Shown in pieces: positions 1-5,511 of a stretch of 5,511 nucleotides of DNA. The position numbers and the translations under genes are program-made. Location of the stretch: contig JAGODA010000222.1 of assembly GCA_017998475.1 (NCBI GenBank), positions 1 to 5,511 of the forward strand. The letters are read 5' to 3'. The notes beneath the pieces were generated by a model that searched no databases, was not told the DNA's origin, and saw only the letters and a list, made by a program, of their open reading frames with translations. This DNA comes from Spirochaetota bacterium. Lineage in GTDB: Bacteria; Spirochaetota; UBA4802; UBA5368. Numbering within the stretch: the first letter of the stretch is position 1; every line of letters begins with the position of its first letter.

Positions 1-127
1 CTTCAAGGCCGAGGACGAGATAACCGTCGAGACGCTGAAAGGCAACGTGGCCGAAATCAACCCGGCGGTAGAAGAGGCCCGGGAGCCCAAGGAAGGGATC
101 CTCAGGGACTTCAAAGACCTCATGTAA
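1..127 (+). CDS. C-terminal end of an unrecognised protein (5' end outside window)
   Basis: An open frame enters from the left edge (first full codon at position 2) and runs 41 codons to a TAA at 125-127. The visible peptide is rich in Glu, Asp and Lys and ends in Arg-Asp-Phe-Lys-Asp-Leu-Met. Nearly every codon ends in G or C, as in the neighbouring real genes, which supports a true coding tail. No domain can be recognised in so short a piece. It stops 21 bases before the GTG of the VWA gene on the same strand, so the two are probably cotranscribed. VWA genes of this sort often follow a MoxR-type AAA+ ATPase gene, and this could be the end of one, but nothing in the visible residues shows it. 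Confidence 0.6.
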   Translation, partial: FKAEDEITVETLKGNVAEINPAVEEAREPKEGILRDFKDLM

Positions 128-133
128 CGGGGC

Positions 134-139
134 GAGGGG
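134..139 (+). promoter_or_regulatory. Ribosome binding site of the VWA gene
   Basis: The purine-rich GAGGGG lies 9 bases before the GTG at 149-151, inside a G-rich run that begins just after the stop codon of the upstream gene. It supports the non-ATG start chosen for the VWA gene. Confidence 0.55.
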
Positions 140-148
140 TACGCTACC

Positions 149-1813
149 GTGACGGGCACGATCACATCCATACACGGGCCAGAGCGGCCCAGCCTCGATT
201 TCCTCGAGTACTGGGAGTCCCTCGGCTTTTTCGACAACCTCCAGGTCATCCTGCCGGCCAAATTCTTCATGATATTCGAGATCGCCCGCGTGGTGTTTAC
301 GCCGGACTTCATCTCCGAAGCGCTCTCGGCGATCGAGGACATCTCCAAGGAGGAGAAGATCGAGGCCCCGGACCGCGACGAGACGATCCTGGTCAACCGC
401 ATGGAAAAGGTCTCTCCGCTGTCGGACAACATGGTGATCGACACCTATCGCACCATCTACGACCTCAAGCGCACCCTGCCGCGCGAGCTCGCGATGGACG
501 ATGAAATATTCGACATCAAGCTTTTCAAACGGACGCTTCTGGTGCAGCGTTTCTTCGAGACGAGAGCCGACTCGTTCAAGCCCATATCGACCCTGCGCGA
601 CGAATCGGGCCGGCAGGCCAACCGCTTCGACCAGAAGTTCTACCTGCTTCTTGACCGCTCGCGTTCGATGGACTTCAAGATGCGCTCCTTCTTCTCAAAG
701 TGTCTGGTGGCCGAATTCCTCCGCAGAAAGCTCAACGGCAACGCGAAGATATTCTACCGTCCCTTCGACACGAAGACCGGCGACCTGGTCAAGATAGAGA
801 AAAAGGAGGATTTTCCGGTGCTCATCGAGAAGGTGCTCCTCACCACCACGGGCGGCACGAGCACCAACCTCCAGGAGGCCGTCTACCAGGCCGTGGAGGA
901 CATCCGTTTCGACAAGGAGCTCATCAACGCCGAGATCCTGGTGGTGACCGACGGCATCAGCAAGATCGACAAGTACGGCATGAAGAACAAGCTGGGCGAC
1001 ATCAAGCTCAACGTGCTCAAGATCGGCGACGACCTGGCCGAGCCTAACTTCTTCGAGATGAAGAAGACGCTCGAGTTCTCCAAGATCGATTTCGACCCCT
1101 CGTCGGTCAATATAAAGGAAATCAAGAAAAAGATGGCCGACGCCGGCGGCGAGGGGGACGAAAGCGTCCTCTCGCCAAAGGAAAGAAGGGCCTACCGCTA
1201 CCTGCTCGACTTCTCCGAGCGGATGTTCAACGACCTGCGCGAGGTCTCGCAGCGATTCGTCGAGATAAAAGACCTGGAGCCGTACGAGCTGTTCAAGCTC
1301 ACCGACGAGATGCTCGACCAGATCGAGACGGCGGTAGACGAGCTCTCGCGGATAGATCTCTCGGCGAGGACACAGGAAGAGCGCGAGCGTCTCTACAAGC
1401 AGGCCTATTTCCTCGGCCAGTACCTTGAGCTTCTTATGGAATACGGGGGCAACAACAAGAACCCGATCCTCCAGCGCGCCGAGGCTAAAATACGGGAAAT
1501 CAAGCAGCGGATGCTTGAGGACCCGGGACTGCTCAAACTCGTTCAGGCCGTAAAAGGCTACGACGAGGACAAGGAGACGATGAAGCTTGCCCGTAAAGAG
1601 GTAAAGAAGAAGCTTAAGGAGATGCAGCTGCAGAGCAAAACCCTGACCACGAGCGAGATGAAGAAGGCACAGATGCTCCTCACGATGGACGTCGGGGAGG
1701 GAAGCATGGGGCAGTTTCTGAAGCTTATCCTGGTCAAACTGTGGATGCTGCTCTCGGGCCTGGCGCGCAGGGTCTTCAGGCGGGAGTCCGGGCCGGTAGA
1801 GAGCAAATCCTGA
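149..1813 (+). CDS. VWA (von Willebrand factor A) domain protein with helical C-terminal half
   Basis: A 554-residue protein of unknown specific role. Residues about 163-320 form a VWA domain with a complete MIDAS metal site: Asp169-x-Ser171-x-Ser173, Thr237 in a Gly-Gly-Thr-Ser-Thr stretch, and Asp268 in Val-Thr-Asp-Gly. The roughly 160 residues in front are mostly helical and contain no signal peptide, which points to a cytoplasmic protein. Residues about 335-515 are highly charged and probably alpha-helical or coiled coil. Near the C-terminus, residues 523-539 are hydrophobic and are followed by an Arg-rich cluster (540-545), suggesting an amphipathic or membrane-touching tail. In general shape it resembles bacterial CoxE-type VWA proteins, which act with MoxR-type AAA+ ATPases in metal insertion or complex assembly; that role is inferred from family knowledge only. 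The GTG start is preceded by GAGGGG at 9 bases. It is probably in an operon with the partial gene to its left. Confidence 0.85.
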   Translation: MTGTITSIHGPERPSLDFLEYWESLGFFDNLQVILPAKFFMIFEIARVVFTPDFISEALSAIEDISKEEKIEAPDRDETILVNRMEKVSPLSDNMVIDTYRTIYDLKRTLPRELAMDDEIFDIKLFKRTLLVQRFFETRADSFKPISTLRDESGRQANRFDQKFYLLLDRSRSMDFKMRSFFSKCLVAEFLRRKLNGNAKIFYRPFDTKTGDLVKIEKKEDFPVLIEKVLLTTTGGTSTNLQEAVYQAVEDIRFDKELINAEILVVTDGISKIDKYGMKNKLGDIKLNVLKIGDDLAEPNFFEMKKTLEFSKIDFDPSSVNIKEIKKKMADAGGEGDESVLSPKERRAYRYLLDFSERMFNDLREVSQRFVEIKDLEPYELFKLTDEMLDQIETAVDELSRIDLSARTQEERERLYKQAYFLGQYLELLMEYGGNNKNPILQRAEAKIREIKQRMLEDPGLLKLVQAVKGYDEDKETMKLARKEVKKKLKEMQLQSKTLTTSEMKKAQMLLTMDVGEGSMGQFLKLILVKLWMLLSGLARRVFRRESGPVESKS

Positions 1814-1833
1814 TACCGCCGAAACGGCCCGTA
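1814..1833. terminator. Imperfect hairpin between convergent genes, possible weak bidirectional terminator
   Basis: The 22-base gap between the two facing stop codons contains GCCG-AAA-CGGC (1818-1828), flanked by TAC and GTA that can pair outside a small internal loop. T-rich sequence follows on the plus strand only loosely (from about 1835), so it is not a classic intrinsic terminator. Its place between convergent genes is the main reason to list it. Confidence 0.25.
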
Positions 1834-1835
1834 CT

Positions 1836-2804
1836 TTACAGCTTTTCCCTTCTATACCACTCTATCGTTTCAACGAATATCTCTATGTTGTCCCTGGTCG
1901 GCGCCCATCCCAGCTCTTTTTTCGCCTTGGAACAATCGAGCACGAAATTGGAAAGGATAAACACCAGGTGTTCCTTTCTGAGGTAATTGATGTTGAGCGG
2001 TTTGAGGATGAAGGATAAAAGCTTCGCGAAGAACGGACTGAGATGCTTGACCTCGCACTGGAGGCCCGCCTTCTCCCTGACGCGCATGACCTCCTCGCTC
2101 TGTGTGGGTACATTGTCCGAGCCCAGGTTGTAGACCGCCCCCCTGGCGACCGGGGCCTTCGCTCCCGCGAGAAGCGCCTCCACTACGTCCTCGGTATGGA
2201 CGAGCTGGTAGCGCGAATCGCCTTCGCCGGCGATATACAGCCGGTTGGAATCTTCCATTCCCAGCGCCATGTAAAGAATGACCAGGATCATGGGGTCGTC
2301 GAGTCCGGGGCCGGTTATCGTCGCCGGGCGGAAGATGGTGATGTCCATCTCGTCCTTGTCGACGAACTTCTTGCACAGCTTCTCGGCTTTCAGCTTGTCG
2401 CGGCCGTAGCGGGTATTGGGCTTCGGGGCGTCGTCCTCTTTTATCGGCATCTGCTCGGGGGCCCCGTATACCTTCGAGGACGAGAGATACACGATCTTTG
2501 TAACGCCCGATTCGCGCGCCGCGCGGAGAAGGTTCTCGGTTCCCTTTACGTTCACGCGTTTCATGAATCGCCGGCCGTAATGTGAGGGATACTCGACATC
2601 GAGTAGATGATAGATGGTGTCCACACCCTCGCAGGCCTCGAGCACGAGCTCGTAGTCCAGGATGCTGCCGTCGAGGAACTCGGTGGTCTCCGGGGTTTCC
2701 TTGAGCTTCCAGAAATCGAATCCCCGAACGGGTGTGCCTCCGCGCATGAGACGTCCGGCGAGCGCTCTTCCAAGAAGGCTGTTGCACCCCGTGATCAAGA
2801 CCAT
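1836..2804 (-). CDS. NAD-dependent epimerase/dehydratase (extended SDR)
   Basis: A 322-residue Rossmann-fold enzyme of the extended short-chain dehydrogenase/reductase family, full length for that family. Seen in order: the nucleotide-binding loop Thr5-Gly-x-x-Ser-Leu-Leu-Gly12, an acidic residue at the end of strand 2 (Asp30) that favours NAD(H), Asp45 after it, Asn85 in an N-V-K-G-T motif, a Ser-Ser-Ser stretch (108-110), the catalytic pair Tyr133-x-x-x-Lys137, and Phe-Arg-Pro at 158-160. The C-terminal part (Asp290, Ser-Lys-Ala, then Leu-Gly-Trp-x-Pro) matches the substrate-domain pattern of 3-beta-hydroxysteroid dehydrogenase or dihydroflavonol-reductase-like and sugar-epimerase members. 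The substrate cannot be read from the sequence. The middle glycine of the usual TGxxGxxG is serine. The ATG is backed by a strong GGAGG site 6 bases upstream. It is last in the minus-strand cluster and convergent with the VWA gene. Confidence 0.9.
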   Translation of the reverse strand: MVLITGCNSLLGRALAGRLMRGGTPVRGFDFWKLKETPETTEFLDGSILDYELVLEACEGVDTIYHLLDVEYPSHYGRRFMKRVNVKGTENLLRAARESGVTKIVYLSSSKVYGAPEQMPIKEDDAPKPNTRYGRDKLKAEKLCKKFVDKDEMDITIFRPATITGPGLDDPMILVILYMALGMEDSNRLYIAGEGDSRYQLVHTEDVVEALLAGAKAPVARGAVYNLGSDNVPTQSEEVMRVREKAGLQCEVKHLSPFFAKLLSFILKPLNINYLRKEHLVFILSNFVLDCSKAKKELGWAPTRDNIEIFVETIEWYRREKL

Positions 2805-2810
2805 AGCGTT

Positions 2811-2815
2811 CCTCC
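2811..2815 (-). promoter_or_regulatory. Ribosome binding site of the epimerase gene
   Basis: On the minus strand GGAGG lies 6 bases before the ATG at 2804-2802. This is the best Shine-Dalgarno match in the window and fixes the start of the epimerase gene. Confidence 0.75.
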
Positions 2816-2861
2816 ATGAAGATCCGTGATACGCGCCATGCGTAGAATCGACGGCTTTATT

Positions 2862-2890
2862 ATTTTAGTCAAGAATATTTACCCTGTTCA
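2862..2890 (-). promoter_or_regulatory. Possible sigma-70-type promoter for the epimerase gene
   Basis: Reading the minus strand, TGAACA (2890-2885, 4 of 6 matches to TTGACA) and TAAAAT (2867-2862, 5 of 6 to TATAAT) are separated by exactly 17 bases. They lie across the stop codon of the signal peptidase-like gene, in the AT-richest patch of an otherwise GC-rich window. The predicted transcript would start about 50 bases before the epimerase ATG. An AT-rich patch can match by chance, so this is tentative. Confidence 0.3.
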
Positions 2891-3815
2891 TATCGGCGTC
2901 CCTGTTTGCCGTTTCCACGAACGGCGCGAGCATCGATCGTCTCCACGATCCGCCCCATATAACTCCCTCGACATTCCCTGTGATGGATTCGACGGCGACG
3001 GCACGGAACCACTCGCGGTCAATTCGATTGTCATCGGCGACGAAGACCTTCCCCTCTCCCGCCCCGGAAGAAGGGCCACGGTACTTCGCCACCCTTCCGG
3101 AACCGGTTTCGGCCCTAACCGGGTATTTCCTCCCGTCGTTGACCTCGTAAAAAAGCTCCGGGGAATTCTCAAGCCCGAGCGAGCGGCTCTCCGAATCGCC
3201 GTAGATACCAACGAGCATAAACTCCCCGTTGACGGCGAGCATCGAACCGCTCCGCGCGGCACGGTCCCCGGGGCGGGCCGCCACCCTGGCGATGCTCTCC
3301 CGGCCCTCTCCCCGGTACACCACCAGGCTTCCGGGCGGCGGCGGGCCGGCGACGAACCGGCTGACCAGAATGATATCGCCGCCCCGCAGAAGCGGCTCCA
3401 TGGAATCGCCGCTATGGACATACAGCCGGCAGGAGGCGCCCGCGAGCGAAAGCGCCCCGACCGTAAGCACAAGCGTAACAAAGGCGTACAGCAGATAGGC
3501 CGGGTACGAAGTGCTCCGCCCGGGTGCGACGGATCTCCGGCGCGCCAGGAAATACGCGTCGATCGAAGACCCCGCCCAGACCGCAAGGCTCGCCGCGGCC
3601 ATCACCGCAACGGCGTGCAAAACCCTGCCGCCGGGAGCGGAAAAGGGTATGAATGGAATGCAGACCACGGGGAGCAAGCGCAGCAGGAGAAAGACAACGG
3701 CCCTGTACGCTTCGCCGCAGTACCACTGACCGAGGCCGGTGAAGAACAGCGAGAGGAGCGCGGCAAGGGCAGGCCTTCGCTCCTTTTCCCTGACCGTGCC
3801 GATTATCCGCTCCAT
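2865..3815 (-). CDS. Signal peptidase I-like (S26) membrane protein, catalytic lysine apparently missing
   Basis: A 316-residue protein with four predicted membrane segments (about residues 16-33, 36-58, 66-90 and 103-127) followed by an S26 signal peptidase I-like domain. The first segment has the Leu-Ser-Leu-Phe-Phe-x-Gly-Leu-Gly-Gln-x-Tyr pattern of TM2-like modules; similar N-terminal parts occur in some bacterial signal peptidases. Box B is present (Ser-Gly-Asp-Ser138-Met-Glu-Pro, nucleophile Ser138), then Gly-Asp-x-Ile-Leu-Val. In box D, usually Ile-Lys-Arg-x-x-x-x-Pro-Gly-Asp, the lysine position is Ala176 (codon GCC at 3290-3288). Box E, usually GDNRDNSxDSR, reads DDNRIDREWFR from Asp261, losing the Gly, Ser and second Asp. 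Family members cleave signal peptides at the outer face of the inner membrane; this one may be inactive or specialised. The ATG at 3815 leaves 16 bases after the upstream gene; an in-frame TTG at 3848 would add 11 residues and overlap that gene by 17 bases. No strong ribosome site decides between them. Confidence 0.8.
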   Translation of the reverse strand: MERIIGTVREKERRPALAALLSLFFTGLGQWYCGEAYRAVVFLLLRLLPVVCIPFIPFSAPGGRVLHAVAVMAAASLAVWAGSSIDAYFLARRRSVAPGRSTSYPAYLLYAFVTLVLTVGALSLAGASCRLYVHSGDSMEPLLRGGDIILVSRFVAGPPPPGSLVVYRGEGRESIARVAARPGDRAARSGSMLAVNGEFMLVGIYGDSESRSLGLENSPELFYEVNDGRKYPVRAETGSGRVAKYRGPSSGAGEGKVFVADDNRIDREWFRAVAVESITGNVEGVIWGGSWRRSMLAPFVETANRDADMNRVNILD

Positions 3816-3831
3816 ATTCGACCGTCCATGG

Positions 3832-4491
3832 CTATAGAAAAGACTCAATAAATCGTCTTACCTTGTCCCTGCCGGCGAAAACGCCGAAATGCCCCTCGCA
3901 GAGGATGTCAGCCTCCAGCGACAGCATGAATTCGAGGGAGCGGATGTAATCGGCGCGGCTCGAGCGAAGCGAATCGTTGAGCGGACCGTGTACGTCCTGG
4001 CCGAACAGCACGAGCATCCCGCTCGAACGCATGGTGAGCACCGACGAACCGGGCGAATGCCCCGGAGTGTGATACATCGTGAGTTCGACACCGCCCGCCT
4101 CGAAGCGCGCTTCGGTCCCCTCGACTTTTATATCGACCTTCGTGGGCTCCATGCGCGCGCGATACCAGGAAGCCGCGGTCACCTCCGGGTCCGCCGTTTC
4201 GATGAATTCGGCGTCGAGCTCATGTGCCACGATGCGCGCGCCGGTCGCGCTTCGCAGAAGGTGCGCGCCGCCGGTGTGGTCGTAGTGGCAGTGAGTGAGA
4301 AAGATGTACGCGATATCGCCGGGACTGACTCCGGATTCCTGGATATTTTTCATCACGCGCGAGTGTCCGTCCCCGGTCCCGGCGTCGATGAGCGCCGAGC
4401 CGGTCCGGCCCCGGACGAGGTAGATGGCGGCGTCGGACCCGTCGGAGAGCGACGAACCGCCCACCAGGTGGACACCCTCGGTGATCTTCAT
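3832..4491 (-). CDS. Metallo-beta-lactamase-fold hydrolase, glyoxalase II-like
   Basis: A 219-residue soluble protein without a signal peptide, the usual size of a single-domain MBL-fold hydrolase. The complete dinuclear metal site is visible: His67-x-His69-x-Asp71-His72 in a Thr-His-x-His-x-Asp-His-Thr-Gly-Gly motif, His145 in His-Thr-Pro-Gly-His-Ser-Pro-Gly, the bridging Asp166 and the final His201. Asp37 in Ile-Asp-Ala-Gly is the usual structural aspartate. This set fits the glyoxalase II-like branch, whose members hydrolyse thioesters, but the family is broad (lactonases, sulfur dioxygenases, quorum-signal lactonases) and the substrate cannot be told. The ATG overlaps the stop codon of the threonine synthase gene as ATGA, with an A/G-rich stretch just before it, which suggests translational coupling. 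The signal peptidase-like gene follows after 16 bases. Confidence 0.9.
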   Translation of the reverse strand: MKITEGVHLVGGSSLSDGSDAAIYLVRGRTGSALIDAGTGDGHSRVMKNIQESGVSPGDIAYIFLTHCHYDHTGGAHLLRSATGARIVAHELDAEFIETADPEVTAASWYRARMEPTKVDIKVEGTEARFEAGGVELTMYHTPGHSPGSSVLTMRSSGMLVLFGQDVHGPLNDSLRSSRADYIRSLEFMLSLEADILCEGHFGVFAGRDKVRRFIESFL

Positions 4492-5511
4492 GACTTCTTT
4501 CTTTCGGAAAGCTCCCGCGCGAGGACCTCGTTGACCCTGTCAACGTCGGGGGGGAGCTCGATGGGCCGGTTCGCATAGGTGCTCCGTATGCCGCCGATGC
4601 TCCCCTGGTGGTATCCGACCTTGAACTCGGAGAACTTCAGCCCGTGGGCGGTCGAGATAACGATGGTCCGGGCGTCCTTCGGTATTTCCCCGCGCTCGAC
4701 GAGCTTGATGAGCGCCGCCAGCGCCACCCCGGTATGAGGGCAGGCGTAGAGCCCCGTACGGTCGGCGAGCGCCGCGGCGTCGGCAAGCTCCTCCTCGCTC
4801 GCCTGCTCGACGATGCCGCCGTATTCCCTGAGCGCCGCGATCGCCTTGCGCACCGAAACAGGATCGCCGATCTGTATCGCCGAAGCGAGCGTTTTACCCG
4901 GCACAATGGGCTCGAAGTCGTTGAAGCCTTTAAGGAAGGAACGATAGAGCGGATTCGCCTTCTCGGCCTGCGCGAGTACGATGCGCGGCCGCCGGTCGAT
5001 CATGCCAAGTTCGAGCATCATGGTGAAGCCTTTGGCCAGCGCCGAGACGTTGCCGAGGTTCCCTCCGGGAATCACCACCACGTCCGGCACCTCCCAGTCG
5101 AACTGTTGCAACATTTCGATCGAGATGGATTTCTGCCCCTCGATGCGCAGGCTGTTCATGGAGTTGGCGAGATAAATGGTATTGTTCTTCGTAACCTCCT
5201 GGACCACGCGCATGCAGCCGTCGAAGTCCGTGTCGAGGGAGAGCACGATCGCGTTGTTCGCCATCGGCTGAACAAGCTGGGCTATGGATATCTTGTTCGA
5301 AGGGAGGAACACAATGGACGGAATCCCCGCGTACGCGCAGTAGGCGGCCAGCGCCGCCGAAGTGTCGCCGGTCGAGGCGCACGCCACGGCGTCCAGGCGC
5401 ACGCCGCGACGGATCATTTCGTTCACCATGGAGACGAGCACCGTCATGCCCAGGTCCTTGAACGATCCGGTGTGGCTGTTGCCGCACATCTTCACCCAGA
5501 GATCCTTCATG
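4488..5511 (-). CDS. thrC: Threonine synthase, plant-like type (N-terminus outside window)
   Basis: PLP-dependent enzyme that turns O-phosphohomoserine into threonine, the last step of threonine synthesis, in the cytoplasm. About 340 C-terminal residues are visible. Numbered from the methionine encoded at 5510-5508: the PLP-binding Lys18 in His-Thr-Gly-Ser-Phe-Lys-Asp, the Ser-Thr-Gly-Asp-Thr-Ser-Ala-Ala loop (46-53), the phosphate-binding Gly-Gly-Asn-Leu-Gly-Asn (149-154), Ser-Ala-Ile-Gln-Ile-Gly-Asp-Pro (210-217), Cys-Pro-His-Thr-Gly-Val-Ala (257-263) and Ser-Thr-Ala-His-Gly-Leu-Lys-Phe (286-293). From memory these segments are very close to plant chloroplast threonine synthase. The methionine at 5510 is internal, because the family has about 100 or more residues before the PLP lysine, so the gene continues beyond the right edge. 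It is first of the visible minus-strand cluster and shares an ATGA junction with the hydrolase gene. Confidence 0.93.
   Translation of the reverse strand, partial: MKDLWVKMCGNSHTGSFKDLGMTVLVSMVNEMIRRGVRLDAVACASTGDTSAALAAYCAYAGIPSIVFLPSNKISIAQLVQPMANNAIVLSLDTDFDGCMRVVQEVTKNNTIYLANSMNSLRIEGQKSISIEMLQQFDWEVPDVVVIPGGNLGNVSALAKGFTMMLELGMIDRRPRIVLAQAEKANPLYRSFLKGFNDFEPIVPGKTLASAIQIGDPVSVRKAIAALREYGGIVEQASEEELADAAALADRTGLYACPHTGVALAALIKLVERGEIPKDARTIVISTAHGLKFSEFKVGYHQGSIGGIRSTYANRPIELPPDVDRVNEVLARELSERKKS

Noticed and set aside
1..127. Naming the partial left-hand gene as a MoxR-type AAA+ ATPase
   Set aside because: Only 41 residues are visible and none belong to ATPase motifs; the idea rests on the VWA neighbour alone.
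2043..2585. A 180-codon plus-strand open frame inside the epimerase region
   Set aside because: It lies opposite a full-length SDR with all motifs and shows no recognisable features of its own.
2830..2844. Inverted repeat TACGC-GCCAT-GCGTA between the signal peptidase-like gene and the epimerase gene
   Set aside because: It has only five paired bases and no following T-run, so it is unlikely to be a terminator; it may be an operator, but one short palindrome in GC-rich DNA is weak evidence.
3816..3848. Extension of the signal peptidase-like gene to an in-frame TTG at 3848
   Set aside because: It would overlap the upstream gene by 17 bases and use a rarer start codon; the extra 11 residues carry no family feature. 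It cannot be fully excluded because neither start has a strong ribosome site.
2826..3851. A 341-codon plus-strand open frame antisense to the signal peptidase-like gene
   Set aside because: Its product is low-complexity and rich in Arg, Pro and Gly with no domain, as expected opposite a GC-rich gene; the minus-strand frame has membrane segments and family motifs.
3889..4578. A 229-codon plus-strand open frame antisense to the MBL hydrolase and the end of thrC
   Set aside because: The minus-strand frames carry full catalytic motifs; this one has none and crosses two real genes.
5508..5510. Treating the ATG at the right edge as the true start of threonine synthase
   Set aside because: It lies only 17 residues before the PLP lysine, whereas the family has an N-terminal domain of about 100 or more residues there, so the gene is cut by the window.

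Overview
The window is a fully coding, GC-rich stretch of bacterial chromosome with strong G/C bias at third codon positions. It holds one gene tail, four complete genes and one gene cut by the right edge, with gaps of at most about 60 bases. No RNA genes, mobile elements, CRISPR arrays or long repeats were seen. The plant/Leptospira-like threonine synthase, together with a signal peptidase-like protein carrying an N-terminal multi-pass domain, suggests a diderm environmental bacterium, possibly of the Spirochaetota or a deltaproteobacterium-like lineage. That placement is a weak inference from remembered family resemblances.

Left part, plus strand (1-1813): the last 41 codons of an unrecognised acidic protein, then a 554-residue von Willebrand factor A (VWA) protein with an intact metal-binding (MIDAS) site, a helical charged C-terminal half and a hydrophobic/basic tail. 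These two genes look like one operon. The plus-strand unit meets the minus-strand unit tail to tail across a 22-base gap that contains a short imperfect hairpin.

Right part, minus strand (5511 down to 1836), in order of transcription: threonine synthase (start lies outside the window), a metallo-beta-lactamase-fold hydrolase joined to it by an ATGA overlap, a signal peptidase I-like membrane protein, and an extended-SDR NAD-dependent epimerase/dehydratase. The first three are packed tightly enough to be one transcript. The last follows a 60-base AT-richer gap with a possible promoter of its own. Their functions do not add up to one obvious pathway: threonine synthesis, hydrolysis of an unknown (perhaps thioester) substrate, protein processing, and nucleotide-sugar or sterol-like reduction/epimerisation.

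The most notable observation is the signal peptidase-like protein. It keeps the nucleophile box (Ser-Met-Glu-Pro), but the residue expected to be the catalytic lysine is alanine and the last conserved box is badly eroded, so it may be an inactive or repurposed family member. I found no convincing undescribed multi-gene system in this window.
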